In this document: one piece after another, positions 43,065 through 51,116 of the stretch
How the letters are laid out: each line of letters begins with the position of its first letter
How positions within the stretch are numbered: position 1 is the stretch's first letter
Source of the DNA: Cryobacterium sp. SO1
GTDB lineage: Bacteria > Actinomycetota > Actinomycetes > Actinomycetales > Microbacteriaceae
Reading direction: 5' to 3'
DNA: 64,000 nt
Assembly: GCF_004210215.2 (NCBI RefSeq)
Contig: NZ_CP067394.1
Coordinates: 2,790,001 to 2,854,000 of the forward strand
Position numbers and translations under genes: made by a program
Notes under the pieces: generated by a model
The model's database searches: none
The model's input: only the letters and a program-made list of their open reading frames with translations
Told to the model about the DNA's origin: nothing

Positions 43065-43161
43065 GCGCACAACTCCTGCAGTTTTCCGGCCGCGAGCCGC
43101 GGATGCCCGTAATTGCGCGGCATCCGCCGGTCGCCGGCCCGAAAATGCAGGAGTTATGCAC
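43065..43161. mobile_element. MITE-like ~97-bp element with terminal inverted repeats, copy B
   Basis: Arms GCGCACAACTCCTGCAGTTT and, at the right end, AAAATGCAGGAGTTATGCAC in inverted orientation. The interior again holds GCGGATGCCCGTAATT and CGGCATCCGCCGG. Size and inner layout match the element at 27259-27354, and both share a CCCGGCC-type left flank. Confidence 0.6.
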
Positions 43162-43312
43162 CCGCCGGGCGGGCTGGCTCGGTGCGGGTAGTGGCCCGGC
43201 TACCGCACCCCGCTCATCGACTCGTGGATGGGCCGGGTAAACAGCGCCACCAGGATCCTGGTGCGGGGCCCGCGCGGCTCACCGCACAGAAAAGACCGCT
43301 GCCGCCGTGAGG

Positions 43313-43425
43313 GGCCATCATGCTCTGGCCGGTCCCGCTGTGGGTGGCCGGCCTCTAGGGCATCGTGGGCGGCTGGCCGGGCGCGATCGTGTTCGCGGTG
43401 TTCGCGACTCCCGTGGTTCCGTAAG
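43313..43425 (+). pseudogene. Degenerate DUF1294 fragment
   Basis: One frame reads IMLWPVPLWVAGL, a TAG stop, GIVGGWPGAIVFAVFATPVV, P, then stop. This matches NMLWPIPLWVAS, GVVGGWPGGIV and VFAVFATPAF of the intact fusion protein encoded at 37909-38676, with the segments between deleted. It is a deletion-scarred relic of a DUF1294 gene. Confidence 0.65.
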
Positions 43426-43448
43426 CCGCAGAGTGGGCCGTGCGGGAA

Positions 43449-43868
43449 CTATTCTGAGGCCAGGTTGTCCGCCGTGAGCAACCGGGCGTCGGTCTGGGAT
43501 GCCAGTTTTTTGTCGAACGTCCACAGCGGCGCGTTGCCGGAGATGTGGGCGGCGGCGACGAGGTAGCAGTCCTCGAAGGAGAGTGTCGGGTGCTTCACGT
43601 AGTCGTCGAACGCCAGCTCGAAGAGTGCCTTGTTGCCCCCGATGGCGGGCTGGTGGAGCAGGCCAAGCACAGCCTCCGACTGCTGCTCCCGAGTCAGGCC
43701 GTAGGCGCGGCCCAACACGAAGATCGTCTCGACAAACGCGGTATCGGACACAACCAGCTGGTTGCCATCCCGAAGCAGCAGGAGCGCCATCTCGTGCTGA
43801 TCCGGAACATCGTTGAGGAGCAGCCGAAGGAGGATGTTCGCGTCCACGGAGCCCGACGACAATGTCAC
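43449..43868 (-). CDS. PIN-domain toxin (VapC type)
   Basis: 139-residue ribonuclease toxin of a type II system. The acidic site is D9 (SVDANILLRLL), E47 (TAFVETIFVL), D100 (LSFEDCYLVA) and D119 (WTFDKKLA), all present. Its GTG start overlaps the antitoxin stop (GTGA, 43865-43868). It is the last gene of a six-gene run that begins with jetA. Target RNA unknown. Confidence 0.88.
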   Translation of the reverse strand: MTLSSGSVDANILLRLLLNDVPDQHEMALLLLRDGNQLVVSDTAFVETIFVLGRAYGLTREQQSEAVLGLLHQPAIGGNKALFELAFDDYVKHPTLSFEDCYLVAAAHISGNAPLWTFDKKLASQTDARLLTADNLASE

Positions 43869-44119
43869 GCCTTCGTGTCTTTCCCCCGGTGTTCTTGGTA
43901 ATAGGCGTCGACTTCTGTCACTGGCGCCCGGAGTTGCGCGTACGCGGTGACACGGGCACTCAACTGCTCGATGTCCGGCACTGGCGAGATGGTTATGGAC
44001 CGGTTGGACTCGTCCACGGTCACCTCCATCCGTGCGCCACGCTCCAGTCCCAGAGCGGTCCGCATAGCGGCCGGCAGGGTGAATTGGCCCTTGCTGCTGA
44101 GCGTCACAACCGTCTTCAT
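43865..44119 (-). CDS. AbrB/SpoVT-type antitoxin (VapB type)
   Basis: 84-residue antitoxin. The N-terminal swapped-hairpin DNA-binding domain is VVTLSSKGQFTLPAAMRTAL followed by GLERGARMEVTVDE; the C-terminal part (QLRAPVTEVDAYYQEHRG) would bind the toxin. It starts 3 nt after the jetD stop with only a weak Shine-Dalgarno, so its translation probably depends on ribosomes finishing jetD. Confidence 0.88.
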   Translation of the reverse strand: MKTVVTLSSKGQFTLPAAMRTALGLERGARMEVTVDESNRSITISPVPDIEQLSARVTAYAQLRAPVTEVDAYYQEHRGKDTKA

Positions 44120-44122
44120 GAC

Positions 44123-45364
44123 TTACAAATTACGCTCGGTAAGACGAGCATTCAATAGTAAGTGGCGTCGCACCGTCGCCGCACCTAGCTCGACCGCTGC
44201 CGCCGTGAGTAGTCGCTCCAACGCAAACCGCCAGTCAATGCGCTCCTGCTCCAGCCGAACATCGCCCTCCGACCGGATGCGACCGAGCGCACGCTGCTCT
44301 TCGTCCGTCAGAGTCGGATAGGTCCCGGCGGCGGCCTTCGGTTCCGGCACCCACAGGTCCCGGTAGGCCAGCAGCGTGTCCTCGTCCATGAGCACACTCG
44401 TCACATCGTCACAGCCCGAGCGCAGGACATGCAGAATCGAGAAACCGTCCGAGTCCAGGTCGCCCCAGTAGACCACACGACCGTGCCTGATCCAGGGGAT
44501 CAGCGCGAGCCGGTTCACCCCGTAGCCGCTCCCGTGCACGACCACGGCTCCCGGCAGGTCGGGCATCGAGAACATGGTTTCGAGATTCTCGAACACGAAC
44601 ACAACGTTCGGCGCCACATCCAGTGCCGCCAGCTCATCGACCGGCGACACCACGTCACGCAGTCCCCCGGGCCGGAGCGCCGGGTCGAGAAACCGCACCC
44701 GCACCAGGTTGGGCGCGTCGAGCAACCCCAGCGAGAGCCGGCCGCTGACCGCCGCGTGCAGGCTCTCCACCACCGACCGATGACGCTCCAACCATTTCGT
44801 GTCGATGCCGCGGATCGGCAGCTGCCGAATCCGCCAGCCGGATGCCGGGTGCTCGGCGAGCCAGGCCACCACCTGGATCAGGGTGGCGAAGTCGGGCTCG
44901 GAGAGCCCCTGCAGGGTTCGGGCCTGGGTGCGCACCGCGCCGGCCAGGGCAGCCGTGGATGCGGCCCGATCGGAGAACTCACCGCGGAGCACGGCCGCGC
45001 GGTTGCGCAGCAGCCGCCAGTCACGCCCGGCTGAGCCGCCGGCGAACGCCGCGATGGCATCCGCGCCCCGGAGTACGCATCGTTCGGGCACGGACTGCGC
45101 GCCCACCCGTGACCACTGTCGGCCGCCCCAGGCGACCTTGAGGGCCGCGTCGGCGGCATCCGCCTGCTGCCACGTGCGCACCCACTCGATGGCCCCGCCC
45201 TGGTCGGCGAGCGCCGCCCGCTCGGTGGGGGGATGCAGCACGATCTCGAGCCGGGCTTCGCTGCCGCCGACGGCCGCCCAGTCCCGTTGCTCCGCGAGCA
45301 CCTTTTTCAGAGCCCGCCGGCGAGCCTCGGCGACGGTCACCATGCCCCGAGCGGCAGCCATCAC
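44123..45364 (-). CDS. jetD: Wadjet nuclease subunit JetD
   Basis: 413-residue protein with the DUF3322 N-terminal and DUF2220 toprim-like C-terminal domains, the nuclease subunit that cuts plasmid DNA in Wadjet. The toprim-like motifs are VVFVFENLETMFSMP (E259) and VVYWGDLDSDGFSIL (GDLDSDG, 301-307). The GTG start overlaps the jetC stop (GTGA, 45361-45364). Motifs are intact. It is followed 3 nt later by the VapB antitoxin gene. Confidence 0.9.
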   Translation of the reverse strand: MMAAARGMVTVAEARRRALKKVLAEQRDWAAVGGSEARLEIVLHPPTERAALADQGGAIEWVRTWQQADAADAALKVAWGGRQWSRVGAQSVPERCVLRGADAIAAFAGGSAGRDWRLLRNRAAVLRGEFSDRAASTAALAGAVRTQARTLQGLSEPDFATLIQVVAWLAEHPASGWRIRQLPIRGIDTKWLERHRSVVESLHAAVSGRLSLGLLDAPNLVRVRFLDPALRPGGLRDVVSPVDELAALDVAPNVVFVFENLETMFSMPDLPGAVVVHGSGYGVNRLALIPWIRHGRVVYWGDLDSDGFSILHVLRSGCDDVTSVLMDEDTLLAYRDLWVPEPKAAAGTYPTLTDEEQRALGRIRSEGDVRLEQERIDWRFALERLLTAAAVELGAATVRRHLLLNARLTERNL

Positions 45365-48300
45365 GCGCCCACGTCGTGCCGGTACACGACGGCAGCCGTG
45401 CGCGAGTCCCGTCTGGTGGTGTTGGTGATCGAGGTGAGCCCGCCCACATACGGTTCAATCGTTTGCAGCAGCTTCTCCGGGGTGGCCAGGATCATGTGGA
45501 AGCCGAACTCCACGAACACGTCCATCGCCATGCGGGTGTACCTGCTGTCGGCCTTGTCGAAGGCTTCGTCCAGGATGATCGTGGCGTACGAGGGCAGATC
45601 GTCTTCGTCGGCGGCGAGCTGGTAGCGCAGCGCCGCGGCCAGGCAGAAGATCACCAGCTTCTGACGCTGCCCGCCGGAAAGCCCGGCGCTGGAGTCGTGC
45701 ACGTTCATGACCCGGCCGGCCAGGTCGATCTCACTGGCCATGAAGGTGACGTGCTGACGCGTGTCCAGGCAGCGCCGGCTCCAGGCCAGGTCGGCGTGGT
45801 CGGTGGACGCCAGACGCTGCATCAGCCGGTTGAGCACGGCGAAACGCTGTTCGGCGGCGGCGAGGGTGTCTTCACCCCAGGCGCCGTCGACGACGGTCTT
45901 GAGGTCGGCCATGAACTGCAGCACCTCGGGCGCGCGCCGGATCTTCACGTCGATCCGCAGGTACCGTTCCACGTCGAAGCGGGACCGGCCGAGCGAGAAA
46001 TTGACCGGTTCGATGCGGTCGGCGACGAGTTTGGGGGCATCGCGGATGTCCGAGGCCAGGTGTCCGATCAGGTCCCGTGACTTGTCCCGCAGCAGTTTGA
46101 GGAAGTTGCCCTCGTGCTCGGGCAGACCGCGCTCGACGATGCCCGCGAGCAGCGCCGTGTAGCCGCCGCGGTCGTCAATGGAGGTGGTGAGGTCAGCTGT
46201 CGCCGCAGGCCAGGTGGACCTGAAAACGCTGGCACCGGCGACGAACTCCGATTCGGCTCGGCGCAGCATCGTTTGGGCGAGGTTCGCCTCCTTGTACAGC
46301 GCCTCGCTGACCTTGCGACCGATGTCGCCGATGGTGCGACGGTCGATCTTGCGTTGCACCGAGCGGTACCGCGTCTCCAACGCGGCGGTATCCGCCTCGT
46401 GAAGCAGGGCATCCTGACCACGGCCGTCGAGATCACGGATGAGCTCGGTCACCTCACGCAGCGTGGCGGCGCCCTGGCTGAGTTCGAGCGCCGTCGTCCG
46501 CGCGTGGGCCTCGGCCTCGCGGAAGTGCTCACGAGCCTGTTCTTCGGCGCCGAGTGCGTGCTGCAGCTCCACGTTGTCGGTCGTGAGGGCGCGCAACTGG
46601 CGGTGCCGCGCGCGCACCAGTTCGTCGGCAGCGGCCCGGTCGAGTTCGGTCCAGTCCTGGCTCAGGGCACGCTCGAAGACGGTGCGCCGCTTGGTGGCGG
46701 CGTCGCGCACGGACTGCGCCACGGTGAGGCGGCTGCCGGCCTCCAGCCGTCGCTGTTCCGCCGCGCGTCGGCGTTCCAGCAGCAGCTCGATCTTGGCCTC
46801 GTTGTCGGCGCCCAGAATCCACTGGGAGCGGTCGTCGATGCGGTGACGGTCGTTCTTCTCGTAACGGCGGGCTGACTTCTTGATCTGGCCGCCGATGGTC
46901 ACCCCACGCTCGACCCGGTTGAGCTCATCCGGGTGGTCCACGCAGGAAACGTCGAACTCGGCCGCGGTCCGCGCCAGCAACCAGTCGTGGAAGGGCCCGT
47001 CGCTGACCCGGATGCGGTGCAGCAGAGAATTCTCGGACCGAGCGGCCCGTGGGGCGTCGGCGATGGCCGGGACGGCTTCGAACACCAGTCGGGCCCCGAG
47101 GTGGCGGGCTTCAACGCGCCGGCGTACCTCCTGCAGGTGGTCGTCCCGCACCAGCAGCGCACTGGCGAGCGGGAAGAGCACCCGTTCGATGGCACCGCCC
47201 CAGTTAGCGAACGCGGGCAGCACCTCGATGAGTTCTCCCGCGAAGGGCAGGGCCGTCTCGGTGACCCCGAGTTCTTCGGCCAAGCGTTTGCGGGCCTGCA
47301 GGAGCGCGGCCGGCAGGTTGCTCCGCCGGTTGCGTAACTCGGTCAGCTCCCGGTCGATGGTGCCGAGCTCCGTGCCCGCGTCGAAGTACTGCTGGTTGTC
47401 GTCGTGGTCGTGGGCGGCTTCCGGGGGCGATTCCGCCAGCACCCGCCGCGACGACTCCTGGAATTCGGCGAACTCCTCGCCGGTCTGCGGGGCCGGATCA
47501 ACGCCCACCCCCTTCAGCTCCTCTGCGAACCGGGCGAAGTCCTTGGCGGTGCGCTCGGCCGCGGAAACGGCGTCGGCGACCCGTTCCTGCGCCTGCGCGG
47601 CGTCATTGCCGCCGAGCTGGAGCGACCGCCGTTCGGCGACGCGCAGGGTCTCGTCGGCTTCGTTACGCGACGCATCCGCTCGCCGGGATTCGTCGGCGGC
47701 CCTGGCCTGCTGCGCGAGCAACAGCCCGCGCTCGTCGGACGCGAGGCGCAACGTCAGCTGGGTCTGGAAGGGGTCGATCAGGGCGCTGAGCCGTTCGGCC
47801 TCCGCGGTACTCGCCGCCGCGGCTTCGTAGGCGACGATCGACGCGTCGAGCCGGGTGAGGTGCTCGGCCTGTTTCCGCAGCTCCACCACGTGCTGGTGGG
47901 CCTGGTTGAGCTCACCGAACTGTTCCACGGCGTTCTTCGCCCGGGCGAAGGTGGCCGGTTCGTCGAGCATGAAGTCGCGGAACAGCTGATCGAGACTGCC
48001 GAGGTTCTTGGCCGACTGGGTCTTGTGCAGCAGCTGCAGCGCGTTCTGGCTGCCGATGCCGAGCAGACGCCGCAACCGGGTGTAGAACGGAGCGTGCGAG
48101 CCCGTTGTGGTGACCACGGCGTCGGGCCAGGCGCTCTTGATGCGACGGGCTTCGATGCCGGATGCGACGTGCTCCCGGAAGTCGAGCAGGCCCACGTCGA
48201 CCCGGTCGATGAAGCAGGCGTCCTTGAGGTCGGCCTTGTCGACGCTGGACCCCCGCAGGTGGAACAGGCGCACCAGGGTGACCGGCGCGTCCCGGTCGTT

Positions 48301-48717
48301 CTCGAACCGCAGCAGGATGCCGCTCCAGGTGGCGCGCGTGCGCAGGTAGGTGCTCACCGCGCGATCGAGGCTCTCATCGGCCTCCTTGCTCCAAGCGCCG
48401 CGCACGTAGCTCACCAGGGTGCGGTCGTCGTTGCGGCTGCTGGAGTCCTGCGCGGCGGCGTTGAAGCGCAGCCACTTGTCGGGGGTGAGCACGGTGCCGA
48501 TGGCGTCGAGCAGCGAGGACTTGCCCGAGCCGGATGCCCCGGTGAACAGGTGGCCCTTGCGGGCCACGTCGATGCGGTGGTGCCCGTCGAAGGTGCCCCA
48601 GTTGACCAGCTCCACCCGCGCGAGTCGCCACTGGCCCACGTGGACGGGGCCGTTTGAGGAGCCCTGCTCCGCGGTATCCGGTGTGTCGTCGAGGCCGGGC
48701 ATCTCCAGCATCGTCAT
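45361..48717 (-). CDS. jetC: Wadjet SMC-like ATPase JetC
   Basis: 1118-residue SMC/MukB-like ATPase, the loop-extruding motor of Wadjet. It has ARVELVNWGTFDGHHRIDVA, Walker A GASGSGKSS (60-68), long coiled coils with a hinge region in the middle, the ABC signature LSGGQ (1013-1017) and Walker B ILDEAFDKAD (from 1048). Length fits the family. It overlaps jetB by ATGA (48714-48717) and jetD by GTGA. No frame damage was seen. Confidence 0.93.
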   Translation of the reverse strand: MTMLEMPGLDDTPDTAEQGSSNGPVHVGQWRLARVELVNWGTFDGHHRIDVARKGHLFTGASGSGKSSLLDAIGTVLTPDKWLRFNAAAQDSSSRNDDRTLVSYVRGAWSKEADESLDRAVSTYLRTRATWSGILLRFENDRDAPVTLVRLFHLRGSSVDKADLKDACFIDRVDVGLLDFREHVASGIEARRIKSAWPDAVVTTTGSHAPFYTRLRRLLGIGSQNALQLLHKTQSAKNLGSLDQLFRDFMLDEPATFARAKNAVEQFGELNQAHQHVVELRKQAEHLTRLDASIVAYEAAAASTAEAERLSALIDPFQTQLTLRLASDERGLLLAQQARAADESRRADASRNEADETLRVAERRSLQLGGNDAAQAQERVADAVSAAERTAKDFARFAEELKGVGVDPAPQTGEEFAEFQESSRRVLAESPPEAAHDHDDNQQYFDAGTELGTIDRELTELRNRRSNLPAALLQARKRLAEELGVTETALPFAGELIEVLPAFANWGGAIERVLFPLASALLVRDDHLQEVRRRVEARHLGARLVFEAVPAIADAPRAARSENSLLHRIRVSDGPFHDWLLARTAAEFDVSCVDHPDELNRVERGVTIGGQIKKSARRYEKNDRHRIDDRSQWILGADNEAKIELLLERRRAAEQRRLEAGSRLTVAQSVRDAATKRRTVFERALSQDWTELDRAAADELVRARHRQLRALTTDNVELQHALGAEEQAREHFREAEAHARTTALELSQGAATLREVTELIRDLDGRGQDALLHEADTAALETRYRSVQRKIDRRTIGDIGRKVSEALYKEANLAQTMLRRAESEFVAGASVFRSTWPAATADLTTSIDDRGGYTALLAGIVERGLPEHEGNFLKLLRDKSRDLIGHLASDIRDAPKLVADRIEPVNFSLGRSRFDVERYLRIDVKIRRAPEVLQFMADLKTVVDGAWGEDTLAAAEQRFAVLNRLMQRLASTDHADLAWSRRCLDTRQHVTFMASEIDLAGRVMNVHDSSAGLSGGQRQKLVIFCLAAALRYQLAADEDDLPSYATIILDEAFDKADSRYTRMAMDVFVEFGFHMILATPEKLLQTIEPYVGGLTSITNTTRRDSRTAAVVYRHDVGA

Positions 48718-49454
48718 GAGGTCATCCCCTCGGTCTGGTCGGTGTCGGCGCTGTCCGCGCCGGCGGGGTCAGCATCCTCGGAACCACCGACATCCCCGAG
48801 CACACCGGAGCCTCCGGTCTCGGCGATGCGCCGGTATTCAGCGCCGACCGCTGCGATCTGGTCGGCGTCCACGATGAGTCTGAGCACCGGGGAGATCTCG
48901 GCCCGGTCCTCGGCGCCGGCCTGGTGGATCACGCGGAGGGTGTTCTTCATTTTGAGCCAGGTGGCGTTCAACCGTTTGTTGAAGTCGCTCTCGTCGCGAT
49001 CCGGTGTGCGGTAGACGCGCAGCTGTTCGAAGACGTCCTCCCGGCCCACGATCACCCGGCCGTCGCCCTCCCCGGCCAACAGCATCTGCCGCAGCACCAG
49101 CAGCATCGCGGTGTCCAGGAAGGTGAGCGCGGCCGTGCGCACGGCGCTGGGCACCTTCAGCTCGTCGGTGCTCACGTTGCGTACGAACGCGAACTCCCCC
49201 ACCCGGTCCACGATCAGCTCGAGGAACAACTCGTGCAGCCTCGACCGGATGCCGGCCTCGTCGGCCAGGAGCGCCGACCAGAGCGCGGGCGCCTTGACCC
49301 CCGAGAGGTACGGGCCCTTGATCAGTTCGAGCAGCGCCCGCCGGGCCTGCTCGCCGATCACACCGGTGTCGCCGGTCCAGAGGCCGGGCGCGGCATCCGT
49401 GTCGCTGCCGGTGGTAGGCGCACTGCCGGTCGCGGTGCTGAAGGTCTCGGTCAC
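48714..49454 (-). CDS. jetB: Wadjet subunit JetB
   Basis: 246-residue DUF4194 protein, the MukE-like kite subunit. It contains ARRALLELIKGPYLSGVKAPALWSALLADEAGI, FLDTAMLLVLRQMLLAGEGDGRVIVGREDV and FNKRLNATWLKMKNTLRVI, and ends in an acidic tail (EDADPAGADSADTDQTEG). GTG start overlapping the jetA stop (49451-49454). Confidence 0.9.
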   Translation of the reverse strand: MTETFSTATGSAPTTGSDTDAAPGLWTGDTGVIGEQARRALLELIKGPYLSGVKAPALWSALLADEAGIRSRLHELFLELIVDRVGEFAFVRNVSTDELKVPSAVRTAALTFLDTAMLLVLRQMLLAGEGDGRVIVGREDVFEQLRVYRTPDRDESDFNKRLNATWLKMKNTLRVIHQAGAEDRAEISPVLRLIVDADQIAAVGAEYRRIAETGGSGVLGDVGGSEDADPAGADSADTDQTEGMTS

Positions 49455-50902
49455 AGTAGTCTCCCCGTGAAACGGTAGGTCGGAATGTCGGCGGCCCGCG
49501 CGACGTCGTCGGCGCCGTGCCAGCGCACGGTCTCGATGCCGTCGGCGGCGGCGCCCTGGGTGGCGGCGAGGGTGAGCAGACCCACGACGCTGGCCACACC
49601 CTGGCTGGCCGGATGCCGCGCGAGCACGTCGCCCACGGTGCAGTGCTCCACCTCGGCCAACAGGGTGTTCACGTTGTCGGCGAGCTCGGCGAAGTCGATC
49701 TCGGTGGCGCGGGCCAGGGCGCGCAGGGCCTCGAGGTCGGCCACGCCGGGCACATGCTCCACGATCAGGGCTGTCGCGTCGAGCTCGGCCGGGTCGTGCA
49801 GGTGGATGGCTCCCACGCTGCCGAGCGCGACCGACGACAGCTCGAGGTGCAGGCTGGTGGGCTGGTACGGCTTCGTGTGCCCGGATGCCTCCACGCCGGC
49901 GGCGAGCGTCGTGCGCAGGAGGCCTCGCAGCACGCGGTCACGCTGGTAGTCCTGCGACTGCACGTAGCGGCGCAGACCGCGCGCGAAGGTCGTGATCACC
50001 TCGTGGATCTCACCGCTGTGGTCTTTGAGGGTGCCGATGAAGCGACGCAGGTAGCGTCGCTGGGCCGGGCTGAGCTCGCCGGCGAAGCCACGGTCGAGCA
50101 CCCGGGCGATGTCGTCGTCGAAAGCGCTGCCGACCACGGGGTCGAGCACGAGGGCGGAGAACCCGGCGAAGCTGCGCCCCTCGTCGGACTCGCCGATCAG
50201 GTCGACGCCGCGGAACACTTCGTCGAGAACCGCGCGTTGGCTATCGTCGGATTCCACGATCCGGGCCCTGAGATCGCGGTTGAGGGTCTCGAACTCGGCG
50301 CGCACCCGGGCGAAGTCCGAGGGGATCTCCTCAGCCTGGGACAGGATGTCGCGGATGCGCTCCAACGCCCGGGCGTCGTCGAGGGTGTCCAGCGCACCGG
50401 CGTGGATGCGTTCGATCTGCGCGTCGATGCGGTCGCGCTGGGCGTGCAGCTGCTCCAGTCGCCGGGTGGCGTCCGGGTCGGTTTCGATCGCTAACTGGCC
50501 CAGCTGCACGCCGATGCTGGCCAGGCGCGATTCGGTCACGGTCTGCCGGGGAGCAGCGAGCTGCTCGAGGAACCGGATCGCGCCAAGGGCTCCTGGCGAG
50601 AGTTCGAAGGTCTCGCCGCGCGCCGCGTCGGCGGGCCGCCGGGTGAGGTACCCGGCCTTCCGCCACTCGGCGCAATAGCCCTGCCCGCTCAGCGGCAGAG
50701 TGAGCCCGTGCGCGCGCAGCCCTTCGAGGTCGTGGTCGATGAGTTCGTGCAACTCGTCGGTGGGCAACCGCCGGTCTTCGCCGCCGAGATGCTCGGTGAG
50801 CAACGCCGCGATCACTGGAGCGTTGTCGGCGCGCAGCAGCTGCCAGGTGGCATCCGTGTCGACCAGCTGCCTCAGCGCATGTGTCTGGCTCAGTGCGGAC
50901 AC
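49451..50902 (-). CDS. jetA: Wadjet subunit JetA
   Basis: 483-residue DUF3375 protein, the MukF-like kleisin subunit that bridges the JetC heads. The N-terminal winged-helix region (ADNAPVIAALLTEHLGGEDRRLPTDELHELI) is followed by helical segments (LEQLHAQRDRIDAQIERIHAG) and AQRRYLRRFIGTLKDHSGEIH. GTG at 50902 has AAGGAGA at 9 nt. It is the first gene of the jet operon; the operon promoter is presumably in 50903-51116, where no clear -10/-35 pair is visible. Confidence 0.9.
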   Translation of the reverse strand: MSALSQTHALRQLVDTDATWQLLRADNAPVIAALLTEHLGGEDRRLPTDELHELIDHDLEGLRAHGLTLPLSGQGYCAEWRKAGYLTRRPADAARGETFELSPGALGAIRFLEQLAAPRQTVTESRLASIGVQLGQLAIETDPDATRRLEQLHAQRDRIDAQIERIHAGALDTLDDARALERIRDILSQAEEIPSDFARVRAEFETLNRDLRARIVESDDSQRAVLDEVFRGVDLIGESDEGRSFAGFSALVLDPVVGSAFDDDIARVLDRGFAGELSPAQRRYLRRFIGTLKDHSGEIHEVITTFARGLRRYVQSQDYQRDRVLRGLLRTTLAAGVEASGHTKPYQPTSLHLELSSVALGSVGAIHLHDPAELDATALIVEHVPGVADLEALRALARATEIDFAELADNVNTLLAEVEHCTVGDVLARHPASQGVASVVGLLTLAATQGAAADGIETVRWHGADDVARAADIPTYRFTGRLL

Positions 50903-51116
50903 GCGGCGAATCTCCTTCTCATGGGTGCGGGAGGGGCCGGGTCAACGACCAGCGGCTCAAAAACATCGTGCCTGCAAACGACACTAGCGACCAAAGCACC
51001 CTCTCGAAACCGTCGGCGCATCCAGCCACAGAAGGCGCATTCAGGCCCGGCTCGAGCGGCAGGCCGAGCGGCAGGCTGATCTGCGGGTGGGAGCGCGCCT
51101 GCACACGCGCGCCGGC

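Larger units (their letters stand above)
42905..43448. other. Intergenic region with MITE-like element and a gene relic
   Basis: Contains the ~97-bp inverted-repeat element (43065-43161) and a decayed DUF1294 fragment (43313-43425). The rest shows nothing recognisable. Confidence 0.55.
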
